NCBI GenBank assembly: GCA_016782825.1
Contig: JADHXT010000110.1
Span: 1 to 9,378, forward strand
Source: Candidatus Brocadiia bacterium
Lineage (GTDB): Bacteria; Planctomycetota; PUPC01; DSUN01
DNA length: 9,378 nucleotides
Reading direction: 5' to 3'
Below the pieces are notes generated by a model. The model saw nothing but the letters and a program-made list of their open reading frames with translations, searched no databases and had not been told where the DNA came from. Made by a program: the position numbers and the translations under genes. Shown here piece by piece: positions 1-5,617 of the stretch. Position 1 is the stretch's first letter; every line of letters begins with the position of its first letter.

Positions 1-1
1 C

Positions 2-691
2 GGGAAGGCCGTGGCGATCACGGCGAAAGCCGAGATCTATCCCGAGGCCGAGATCGAGTTTGCCGAGGCCGTGGCCCACGATCTCGGCGTCCGTCACGTG
101 CTCGTCGAGGTCGACCCCCTGGCGCTCAAGGAGTTCGTCGAGAATCCGCCTGACCGCTGCTATTACTGCAAGCGGGCGGTGTTCGCCGAGATCCGCAAGC
201 AGGCCGATGCGCTGGGCGTCGAGCACGTGGCCGACGGCACCAACGCCGACGACGCGAGCGACTGGCGGCCCGGGAGCCGCGCGATCGAGGAGCTCGGCGT
301 GCGCTCGCCCCTCAAGGAGGCGGGGCTGACGAAGGCCGACATCCGCGAGCTGAGCCGCCGCGCGGGCCTGCCGACCGCCGATCTGCCGAGCGGCGCGTGC
401 CTGGCGTCGCGGTTCCCCTACGGCTCGTCGATTTCGAGCGAGCAGCTCACCCTCGTCGGCAAGGCCGAGGCGGCGCTCGAGGGGCTGGGCTTCGCGGGGC
501 TCCGGGTGCGTCACCACGGGGCCATCGCCCGGGTCGAGCTGGCTCCCGAGGACATCCCGCGTGCCGCCGAGCCCGAGACCCGGAAGCAGATCGCCGAGGC
601 CGTCAAGGCCCTCGGCTTCAAGTACGTGGCGCTCGATCTGGAGGGCTACCGCACGGGGAGCCTGAACGAGGTGCTGGACAGGAAGGACTGA
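2..691 (+). CDS. larE: LarE-type ATP-dependent sacrificial sulfur transferase (5' truncated)
   Basis: The frame is open from base 2, so the gene starts outside the window. 229 codons are visible of a family usually near 270 residues, and the N-terminal PP-loop (SGGVDS-type) is missing. Visible LarE hallmarks, numbered from base 2: the NPPDRCYYCK segment (Cys53, Cys56), DGTNADD at 78-84, DWRPG at 87-91, the SPLKEAGLTKADIREL stretch near 102-117, and SGACLASRFPYG with Cys133. LarE adenylates the pyridinium dicarboxylate mononucleotide precursor and inserts sulfur during synthesis of the nickel-pincer nucleotide cofactor of lactate racemase and related LarA enzymes. In the lactobacillus enzyme the Cys equivalent to Cys133 is the sulfur donor. 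Homologs with two further Cys are reported to bind a 4Fe-4S cluster, and the CxxC plus C pattern here fits that type. No larA, larB or larC is visible. Family assignment is firm; the cluster is inferred. Confidence 0.9.
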   Translation, partial: GKAVAITAKAEIYPEAEIEFAEAVAHDLGVRHVLVEVDPLALKEFVENPPDRCYYCKRAVFAEIRKQADALGVEHVADGTNADDASDWRPGSRAIEELGVRSPLKEAGLTKADIRELSRRAGLPTADLPSGACLASRFPYGSSISSEQLTLVGKAEAALEGLGFAGLRVRHHGAIARVELAPEDIPRAAEPETRKQIAEAVKALGFKYVALDLEGYRTGSLNEVLDRKD

Positions 692-726
692 GTTCGCGCG
701 CAGCGTGCCGCCGTCAACGAGCCGGT

Positions 727-756
727 TCGTAGTCCCGCCTGAAGGCGGGACTACGA
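727..756. repeat. Perfect 13-bp inverted repeat with a 4-nt loop
   Basis: Bases 727-739 (TCGTAGTCCCGCC) are the exact reverse complement of 744-756, around a TGAA loop. It lies 35 nt after the larE stop. There is no T-run after the stem, so it is not a standard intrinsic terminator, although it could still slow or end transcription or protect the larE mRNA 3' end. Stem-loops built on a TAGTCCCGCC core look to me like dispersed REP-like palindromes of planctomycete-type genomes; that is from memory and cannot be verified here. Only one copy occurs in this window. Confidence 0.6.
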
Positions 757-802
757 GCGAGAAGCCATGCCGCCGGCGCGTGAACAGCCCGGTCGGGGCG
801 CA

Positions 803-831
803 TGGGCACCAGAGGCTGGCGGGAGTAGAAT
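803..831 (+). promoter_or_regulatory. Possible sigma-70-like promoter for the solute-binding protein gene
   Basis: TGGGCA (803-808) and TAGAAT (826-831) are separated by 17 nt. The -10 matches TATAAT at 5 of 6 bases and the -35 matches TTGACA at 4 of 6. The predicted start of transcription near 838 would give a leader of about 50 nt before the ATG at 889. This is a pattern match only. Confidence 0.3.
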
Positions 832-888
832 CGAGGACAAGGGAGAGCACGGCTTGCTACCCGGAGCCATCCTCCGAAAGGACGACGC

Positions 889-2187
889 ATGAGACGCCTC
901 ACGGCCGTTGCCCTGCTGACTCTGGCCTTGCTCGGCTGCGACGAGCGGACCCGGCAACCCGCCGACGGCAAGATTGTGATCGAGCTGTGGCACTCGCAGA
1001 AACGCCAGAACGACAAAGCCCTCCAGGCGGTCGTCGCGCGCTTCAACGCGCAGAGCCCGACCTACGAGGTGAAGCTGGCCAACTTCGTGGACTACACCGC
1101 GTTGTTCCGCAAGATGAGCCTCGCGGCGCAGGGCGGCGTGCTGCCCGATCTGGGCATCGCTTACGAGAGCATGGTCGTCGAGCTCATGCAGGTCGACGTC
1201 GTCGAGCCCCTCGACCCCTACCTCAACCACCCCGTCTACGGCCTCCCCAAGGCCGACCAGGGCGACATCTTCCCGTCGTTCCTCAACTCCAATCGCTATC
1301 CCGAGTTCGGCGGCAAGCTCCTGTCGTTCCCCTTCACCAAGAGCCTGCTCATCCTCTACTACAACCAGGATCTCCTGCGCGCCGCCGGCCACGAGGCGCC
1401 GCCGGCCACGTGGAAGCAGTTCGTGCAGCAGTGCCGCGACGTGAAGGCGAAGACGGGCAAGACGCCCTTCGCCTACTCCCGCGACGCCTCGTCGTTCGAC
1501 GGCATGGTCATGGGCTACGGCGGCGTGCTCGCGCCCGACAAGGGGGCGAGGAGCGGATTCGATTCGCCCGAGGCGCTCAAGGCATTTGGGCTGCTCCACA
1601 CCCTCGCCAGCGGGGGCCTCGCGCGGGTCATCCCGCTCAAGAGCGACGACGACAGGCTCTACTTCTCGAACCAGGAGTGCGCCTTCATCCTGCGCTCGAG
1701 CACGACCCGCTCGTACATGCGGAAGGACCTGGTCGACGAGCAGGGGAAGGACCGCTTCAACTGGTCCTGTGCGTGTCCGCCGGTGGGGGAGGGGCAGCCC
1801 AAGCTCACGGTGCTCTACGGCGGCAACATCGTCATGTTCAAGAGCACGCCGGAGCGCCAGCGCGGGGCATGGGAGTTCATCAAGTTCTTCGTCTCAAGGG
1901 AGGTCACGGCCGAGTGGTCGGTGAAGACCGGCTATCTGCCCGTGCGGAAGTCGGCGGCGGAGCTGCGCGACCTCAAGGCGTTCCTCGACGAGCACCCGCG
2001 CAACCGCGCGATCTTCGACACCATCCCCTTTGGGGTGCGCGAGCCGAGCGTGGCCGGCTGGCAGCGGATCCGCGACGACATCGCCAAGGCCGTCACCCGC
2101 GTCGTCGAGGGCCGCTCCACCCCCGCCGAGGCCGCCGCCGAACTCACCAAGGAGGCCGACGCCGCCCTCGCCAGGCATCGGCGATAA
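889..2187 (+). CDS. ABC-importer family 1 extracellular solute-binding lipoprotein
   Basis: 432 aa. ATG is preceded by AAAGGA (877-882) at 6-nt spacing. The N-terminus is a lipoprotein signal: MRR, a hydrophobic run, then the lipobox LLGC with Cys17. The mature part starts with IELWHSQ, as in MalE/UgpB-type binding proteins (strand followed by W-H). It continues with a PDL segment (LPDLGIAYES), a hinge-like LLILYYNQDLLRAAG, and a C-terminal GGNIVMFKSTPERQRGAWEF with GYLPVRKSA, all usual for family 1 sugar-binding proteins. Role: captures a solute, probably a sugar, oligosaccharide or glycerol-phosphate-like compound, outside the inner membrane and delivers it to a permease. No permease or ATPase gene follows; the next gene is a cupin behind a repeat block, so partners must be encoded elsewhere. 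The ligand cannot be told from sequence. Confidence 0.88.
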   Translation: MRRLTAVALLTLALLGCDERTRQPADGKIVIELWHSQKRQNDKALQAVVARFNAQSPTYEVKLANFVDYTALFRKMSLAAQGGVLPDLGIAYESMVVELMQVDVVEPLDPYLNHPVYGLPKADQGDIFPSFLNSNRYPEFGGKLLSFPFTKSLLILYYNQDLLRAAGHEAPPATWKQFVQQCRDVKAKTGKTPFAYSRDASSFDGMVMGYGGVLAPDKGARSGFDSPEALKAFGLLHTLASGGLARVIPLKSDDDRLYFSNQECAFILRSSTTRSYMRKDLVDEQGKDRFNWSCACPPVGEGQPKLTVLYGGNIVMFKSTPERQRGAWEFIKFFVSREVTAEWSVKTGYLPVRKSAAELRDLKAFLDEHPRNRAIFDTIPFGVREPSVAGWQRIRDDIAKAVTRVVEGRSTPAEAAAELTKEADAALARHRR

Positions 2188-2212
2188 CCCCGCATTTCTC
2201 GGCGAAATGCGG

Positions 2213-2386
2213 CAAATCCCAAATCCCAAGCACCAAATCCCAAACAATGACCAAGCACCAAACCTCAATGACCAAACAGAGGACGGGGGGCCGACCCGCG
2301 CCCCGCGTCCGTCCTCGTTTCGGTCATTGTGAATTGGGATTTGGGGTTTGTTTGTCATTTGGTGCTTGTGATTTGGTGCTTGCTGG
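2213..2386. repeat. Inverted array of 7-bp repeats around a GC-rich centre
   Basis: The left arm (2213-2282) reads in register as ten 7-mers: CAAATCC, CAAATCC, CAAGCAC, CAAATCC, CAAACAA, TGACCAA, GCACCAA, ACCTCAA, TGACCAA, ACAGAGG. The right arm (2317-2386) also reads as ten 7-mers of complementary character: GTTTCGG, TCATTGT, GAATTGG, GATTTGG, GGTTTGT, TTGTCAT, TTGGTGC, TTGTGAT, TTGGTGC, TTGCTGG. The inner ends pair almost perfectly: 2266-2286 against 2309-2329, with CCGTCCTC facing GAGGACGG. The centre (about 2283-2316) is GC-rich. The arms are far more AT-rich than the flanking genes. The element fills most of the gap between the solute-binding protein and the cupin. It could fold into a long imperfect hairpin in RNA or act as a transcription boundary. 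Its function is unknown. Confidence 0.85.
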
Positions 2387-2392
2387 ACTCCG

Positions 2393-2407
2393 CACCAGCG
2401 GCTGGTG
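2393..2407. promoter_or_regulatory. Short perfect dyad, possible operator of the cupin gene
   Basis: CACCAGC, one central G, then GCTGGTG: a perfect 7-bp dyad that ends 25 nt before the cupin ATG. It lies just outside the 7-bp repeat block. It could be an operator or a small hairpin in the leader, or chance in GC-rich DNA. Confidence 0.25.
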
Positions 2408-2432
2408 AGCAACCCACGCCAGGAGCCTTCCC

Positions 2433-2792
2433 ATGGAGTGCATCAACCGCAACGACAGCGCCGCCTTCACCACCAAGGACGGCTCGACGGTCCGCTCCCT
2501 GATCGACCGCGCCAACTCCTCGGCGGTCAACCAGAGTCTCGCCGAGGCCACCGTGCCGCCCGGCGGCGCCACCGAGCCCCACCGCCACACCACTTCCGAA
2601 GAGATCTACTACATCCTCTCCGGCACCGGCCGCATCACCGTCGGCGACGAGTCCCGCGACGTCCAGCCCCTCGACGCCATCCTCATCCCCCCCAACACCC
2701 GCCACACCATCGCCAACACCGGCGAGGCAGACCTCGTCTTCCTGTGTTGCTGTTCGCTTCCCTATTCCCACGGCGACACCGTCCTCGAGTGA
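2433..2792 (+). CDS. Small single-domain cupin protein
   Basis: 119 aa, AGGAG at 2421-2425 with 7-nt spacing. Cupin motif 1 is complete: G44, H50, H52, E57, G64 at the spacing G-x5-H-x-H-x4-E-x6-G. Motif 2 is present as P86-x-N88-x2-H91-x3-N95, with Asn in place of the usual Gly. The four expected metal ligands (H50, H52, E57, H91) are therefore present, and a divalent metal is likely. Length equals one beta-barrel, with no extra domain and no signal peptide, so it is cytoplasmic. The C-terminal strand carries an unusual CCC run (FLCCCS). Stand-alone cupins range from dioxygenases and isomerases (mannose-6-phosphate isomerase-like) to binding proteins. Substrate is unknown, and the flanking repeats give no operon clue. 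Confidence 0.85.
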   Translation: MECINRNDSAAFTTKDGSTVRSLIDRANSSAVNQSLAEATVPPGGATEPHRHTTSEEIYYILSGTGRITVGDESRDVQPLDAILIPPNTRHTIANTGEADLVFLCCCSLPYSHGDTVLE

Positions 2793-2817
2793 GGTCGCCA
2801 CGACGGTCCGAAGGAGA

Positions 2818-2927
2818 ACGTCCAACGTCGAACGTCCAACGCCCAACGTTCAACGAAGGAGAGGGGCGCGCCGGCGCGGTGTTCCTTTGGACGTTCGAAG
2901 TTGAGCGTTGAACGTTGAACGTTTCTT
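2818..2927. repeat. Second inverted 7-bp repeat array, different word
   Basis: The left arm (2818-2859) is six 7-mers: ACGTCCA, ACGTCGA, ACGTCCA, ACGCCCA, ACGTTCA, ACGAAGG. The right arm (2886-2927) is six: TTTGGAC, GTTCGAA, GTTGAGC, GTTGAAC, GTTGAAC, GTTTCTT. The arms are inverted relative to each other (CAACGTT against AACGTTG). The centre (2860-2885) is GC-rich and holds a perfect 12-bp palindrome at 2867-2878 (CGCGCCGGCGCG), flanked by AAGGA facing TCCTT, so the whole element can fold as one long stem. The plan matches the element at 2213-2386, but the repeated word differs. Confidence 0.82.
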
Positions 2928-2988
2928 CCTCTTCTCATCTCGGCGCTTGACCGTCGGTGACAGCGTCTTGAGGGGCACGAGAAGAGCT

Positions 2989-3024
2989 GGGGGGCACCTC
3001 TCTTTCGGAGAGACGGTTCCCCCC
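2989..3024. repeat. GC-rich imperfect hairpin
   Basis: GGGGGGCACC (2989-2998) faces GGTTCCCCCC (3015-3024) with one mismatch. The inner TCTCT and AGAGA arms extend the stem around a short TTCGG-containing loop. No T-run follows. Together with the C-runs after it, this looks like a further intergenic repeat unit, or a terminator-like structure after the cupin. Confidence 0.5.
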
Positions 3025-3086
3025 AGACCCCCCTCCAGAGGACGTTGAATCGGTGCGCTTCGCGCGTGGGCATGGCGCTTGCGCCC

Positions 3087-3115
3087 TTGATCCTGCGTCG
3101 GTGCCGCGGTAGGAT
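3087..3115 (+). promoter_or_regulatory. Possible promoter for the prepilin/zinc-ribbon pair
   Basis: TTGATC (3087-3092), 17 nt, TAGGAT (3110-3115). Both boxes match the sigma-70 consensus at 4 of 6 bases with ideal spacing. Transcription would start near 3122, about 45 nt before the ATG at 3167. It sits directly after the repeat mosaic and before the only strong ribosome site. Confidence 0.33.
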
Positions 3116-3166
3116 GCGGTGGCGTCAATCCTGCACCCGGTGAGGTCCGCAGGAGGATGAGAGAGG

Positions 3167-3799
3167 ATGTCGGTGAGACGAAGAGGGTTCACCCTCATCG
3201 AGCTGCTGGTCGTGATCGCCGTGATCTCGCTGCTCCTGGCGATGGTGTCGCCCCTGCTGCGCAACGCCCGCGAGCAGGCGCGAATCACCACCTGCAAGAA
3301 CAACCTCCGCCAGATCTACTTCGCCATGCACGACTACGCGGAGGACTACCACGACAAGCTGCCCGACGCGGTGCTGCTGAACAGCGCCCCGAACCATCCG
3401 CGTCACCTCCACAAGCTGCTGACCGACTACACCGAGGGCGACCAGGCCGTGTTCCAGTGCCCCAGCGACCAGGGCTACTTCGAGTGGTTCGGCGGCTCAG
3501 TGTACACGGCCTACTTCGGGTGCAGTTTCCAGAACCGCGCCGAGCGCAGGAACTTCCAGCACTGGGTCAATGCGGGCTCGCTTCCCGACGGCAACTACTT
3601 CGAGTTCGCGGGCCAGCTTGTTGACTACTCCGCGGAGCCGAGTCGCCTCGGCATCGTGCGCGACGGCTGCGGCTGGCACTACCTCCAGTACCACCGCGGC
3701 ATGGGCAAGAGGGGCAAGGCGCAGTGCCTGTTCCTCGACGGCCACGTCGAGGCCTTCAGCCGCGAGCGGCCGTGGACGGAGTGGGCGAGGATCTGGTGA
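3167..3799 (+). CDS. Prepilin-type N-terminal cleavage/methylation domain protein
   Basis: 210 aa. AGGAGG at 3151-3156 lies 10 nt before the ATG. The N-terminus RRRGFTLIELLVVIAVISLL is a textbook class III signal: cleavage after Gly7, methylated Phe8, Glu12 as mature position 5, then a membrane helix to about residue 28. Next comes the usual CKNNLRQIYFAMHDYAEDY helix ending in a LPD turn, as in planctomycete-type pseudopilins. The C-terminal part has a His (YHRGMG) followed by LFLDGHVEAF, close to the H-x-DG signature of the large DUF1559-like groups. After prepilin peptidase cleavage such proteins sit in the inner membrane as pseudopilin-like or envelope proteins; individual roles are mostly unknown. 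These genes occur in many copies in PVC genomes. The zinc-ribbon gene follows after 4 nt, suggesting co-translation. Confidence 0.9.
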   Translation: MSVRRRGFTLIELLVVIAVISLLLAMVSPLLRNAREQARITTCKNNLRQIYFAMHDYAEDYHDKLPDAVLLNSAPNHPRHLHKLLTDYTEGDQAVFQCPSDQGYFEWFGGSVYTAYFGCSFQNRAERRNFQHWVNAGSLPDGNYFEFAGQLVDYSAEPSRLGIVRDGCGWHYLQYHRGMGKRGKAQCLFLDGHVEAFSRERPWTEWARIW

Positions 3800-3803
3800 G
3801 CGC

Positions 3804-4178
3804 ATGGGACTGCCTGGGTCTGATTCAGCGGTTGGCAAGGTCGCTTACGGCGCCGGGGCGCTGGTGCTCATCGCGGTGTGCTCGTGGCAGGTCACCCGGG
3901 CCGTGCGGCCCCCCAGCCCGACGGCGATCCCGTGCCTCGTGGTCTGCGATGCGTGCGGAGAGCTCGAGATGGATTGCCCCGTGCCCGTCCGCCGCGGCCG
4001 CGGGATCGAGCTGCCCGTGACGTGCTCCAAGTGTGGCAAGAAGGCCGTGTATCTCTGCTACAACTGCCCGTCGTGCGGGAAGGCGCTCCCTGTCGACCCG
4101 GCCCGTCCGCCCGCACAATGCAAGCACTGCGGGGCCGACACGGCGGGACCGTTCAAGCCGCTCACGCCCGGGCCGTGA
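3804..4178 (+). CDS. Membrane-anchored double zinc-ribbon protein
   Basis: 124 aa, starting 4 nt after the prepilin-like stop with no clear ribosome site of its own, so translation is probably coupled. Residues about 13-31 (VAYGAGALVLIAVCSW and following) form one membrane helix. A Pro-rich linker (36-43) leads to a Cys-rich domain with two four-Cys ribbons: C48xxC51 with C74xxC77, and C88xxC91 with C106xxC109. Further Cys at 44, 58 and 85 are not needed for either site. All four knuckles except the CPSC-containing one are followed by Gly as in rubredoxin-type ribbons, and that one also reads CG. Role: probably a structural zinc domain on one side of the membrane that binds a protein partner; no enzyme signature is seen. 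Pairing with a prepilin-like gene suggests a role in the same envelope complex, which is inference. Confidence 0.75.
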   Translation: MGLPGSDSAVGKVAYGAGALVLIAVCSWQVTRAVRPPSPTAIPCLVVCDACGELEMDCPVPVRRGRGIELPVTCSKCGKKAVYLCYNCPSCGKALPVDPARPPAQCKHCGADTAGPFKPLTPGP

Positions 4179-4221
4179 CCATCCCGTGCGCAGCCGTCAC
4201 CCATCACTTCTCCCATCCCCC

Positions 4222-4250
4222 TTGCACCGGCCCGCCGACCGCGATACGAT
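4222..4250 (+). promoter_or_regulatory. Possible promoter for the sugar phosphate isomerase gene
   Basis: TTGCAC (4222-4227), 17 nt, TACGAT (4245-4250), in the 116-nt gap before the ATG at 4295. The -10 fits at 4 of 6 bases and the -35 at only 3 of 6. The predicted leader is about 38 nt and contains the AGGAGG ribosome site. Confidence 0.3.
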
Positions 4251-4294
4251 GCTCAGGCGTTGGGGAGCCCCGCGAGGCGATCAGGAGGACGACG

Positions 4295-5146
4295 ATGCTT
4301 GAGTTGAGCATGCACACGGACAACTGGCGGTGTCTGAGCGGGTCGCTTCAGCAGGCGTGCGAGGCGGCGAAGCGCTTTGGGCTCGAGCTCATCGAGTTTG
4401 GCGTGATCGATGGGCAGGACTTCATTCAGGGCCTCGGCTACAGCCCCGCGGTGTCGCTGGAGTCGAATCCCATCGCGGTGCGGAAGTACCTCGACTCGAT
4501 GGGCCTTCGTGCGTCGCAGATCGACGGGGCCTATCCCATCACGGGGCCGGCGGGCTCGACCCACGGCGTGCGCTACGCCCGGCGGGCCATCCAGTTCGCC
4601 CACCTCATCGGCTGCCCGCGGGTCGACACGACCGACGGGCAGTTCAAGCCCGAGGGCTACACCGACGCCGAGGTGATGGCCATCACGAAGGAGAACTACC
4701 GCCAGATCCTCGACTGGGCCGAGGACTTCGAGATCATCGTCAACATCGAGACCCACGGCCCCTACACCAACGACCCCGAGCTGCTCGACCAGATGCTCCA
4801 CTTCTTCGACACGCCGTGGCTGCGCTTCAACCTCGACACGGGCAACACCTTCATCGCGGGGGGCAACCCGGTCGACTTCCTCAAGCGGTTCCTGCCGAAG
4901 CTGAGCTACATGCACATCAAGGACGTGAGTGCGAGTCTGGCGGCGGCATTGCGGGGCGAGGACACGGGCATCGCCATGAGCGATGCGGCCATCGGCCAGG
5001 GGGTGAACGCCGACAACATCGCCGAGTGCATCCGTCTGCTCAAGGCGGCCGACTGGGACGGCGTGCTCTCGGTCGAGACCCTCGGCACCGACGAGAACCT
5101 CGAGGCCAGCATCGGCTGGCTGCGGGAGCAGATTGGTGAGGGGTGA
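4295..5146 (+). CDS. Sugar phosphate isomerase/epimerase, AP-endonuclease family 2 TIM barrel
   Basis: 283 aa. The ATG at 4295 is chosen because AGGAGG (4283-4288) lies 6 nt before it; the open frame continues 139 codons upstream, but only as a shadow of the zinc-ribbon gene. There is no signal peptide, so it is cytoplasmic. It has the layout of xylose-isomerase-like TIM barrels with the four metal ligands in place: E152 in NIETHG, D181 in FNLDTGN, H207 in YMHIKD, and E261 in SVETLG. E34 in LIEFGV is a usual additional conserved acid. Such enzymes interconvert keto and aldo sugars or epimerise keto-sugars and inositol derivatives using Mn, Co or Zn. The substrate cannot be assigned. The gene is alone in its transcription unit and ends 3 nt before the stop of the convergent minus-strand gene. 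Confidence 0.87.
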   Translation: MLELSMHTDNWRCLSGSLQQACEAAKRFGLELIEFGVIDGQDFIQGLGYSPAVSLESNPIAVRKYLDSMGLRASQIDGAYPITGPAGSTHGVRYARRAIQFAHLIGCPRVDTTDGQFKPEGYTDAEVMAITKENYRQILDWAEDFEIIVNIETHGPYTNDPELLDQMLHFFDTPWLRFNLDTGNTFIAGGNPVDFLKRFLPKLSYMHIKDVSASLAAALRGEDTGIAMSDAAIGQGVNADNIAECIRLLKAADWDGVLSVETLGTDENLEASIGWLREQIGEG

Positions 5147-5149
5147 TCG

Positions 5150-5617
5150 TCAGGCCGAGTCGTCGGCGCCGTCGTCTTCGTCGACGAGGCGCAGCTTCCG
5201 CACGTCATCCTGGTCGACGGCCCGGTTGGCGGCGACTTTCGACGCGATGAGATCCTCGCGGCAGACGACGTAGAAGTCCTGTCCGCGGTAGCTCATCGTC
5301 TCGCGACGCTCCCAGGCCTCGGGGAATGATAGTCCCGGGGTGGCCGTCTGAACATCGACCTTGACTCTGTCCTGGAAGATGGTGATCTCGTCGGCGAGCA
5401 CCTGGTCCGCGGAGGTGAGCGAAGCTGTCCCGAAGCCCACACCCGCGAGGGCGTCGAGCAGGCGCTGCGCATTGTCCCTCGTGGCCTCGATGAGGATGTC
5501 GAGATCGAACGTTCCACGAGGGACGCCGTGGAGGGAAGCGGCGACCCCGCCGATCACGAGGTAGTGGACATCATGGGAGTTCAAGGACGCGAACACGTCC
5601 CGCAGTCTGTGGAGCAC
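5150..5617 (-). CDS. Nucleotidyltransferase-fold protein (DUF6036/AbiEii-like)
   Basis: 155 aa from a GTG at 5617, chosen because GAGGAAG lies just upstream and recognisable domain similarity begins there. The frame stays open to 5812, but that part is a shadow of the 66-aa gene. Core motifs: YLVIGGVAASLHG with G23 G24, then TFDLDIL with D38 and D40, a third acid D88 in VKVDVQT, and DLIASKVAANR with K127 followed by D/E-rich residues. This is the pol-beta-like nucleotidyltransferase pattern of the DUF6036/AbiEii-like groups. Known relatives act as toxins that nucleotidylate tRNA or protein, or as resistance enzymes; many are uncharacterised. The acidic C-terminus (DEDDGADDS) is unusual. The start overlaps the upstream 66-aa gene by 47 nt, so the two are very likely translated together. 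Substrate is unknown. Confidence 0.8.
   Translation of the reverse strand: MLHRLRDVFASLNSHDVHYLVIGGVAASLHGVPRGTFDLDILIEATRDNAQRLLDALAGVGFGTASLTSADQVLADEITIFQDRVKVDVQTATPGLSFPEAWERRETMSYRGQDFYVVCREDLIASKVAANRAVDQDDVRKLRLVDEDDGADDSA

Larger units (their letters stand above)
2793..3166. other. Gene-free stretch made largely of repeats
   Basis: 374 bases between the cupin and the prepilin-like gene with no convincing coding sequence. It holds an inverted 7-bp repeat array (2818-2927), a GC-rich hairpin (2989-3024) followed by further runs of C, and a promoter-like pair (3087-3115). Open frames on the minus strand here are repeat translations: they cross the arrays and look like low-complexity Ser/Thr/Arg-rich text without a domain. 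Confidence 0.7.

Noticed and set aside
2213..2386. CRISPR-like array
   Set aside because: Units are 7 nt with no spacers, and the arms are inverted; no cas gene is present.
705..2408. Long plus-strand open frame of 567 codons over the solute-binding protein gene
   Set aside because: It is rich in Arg, Pro and Gly without any domain and is an out-of-frame reading of the GC-rich gene at 889-2187.
2762..3128. Minus-strand open frames of about 90-100 codons in the cupin/prepilin gap
   Set aside because: They are translations of the 7-bp repeat arrays and the GC hairpin; there is no domain and no good start site.
3878..4294. Upstream extension of the isomerase open frame by 139 codons
   Set aside because: It overlaps the zinc-ribbon gene, has no barrel features, and the AGGAGG site fixes the start at 4295.
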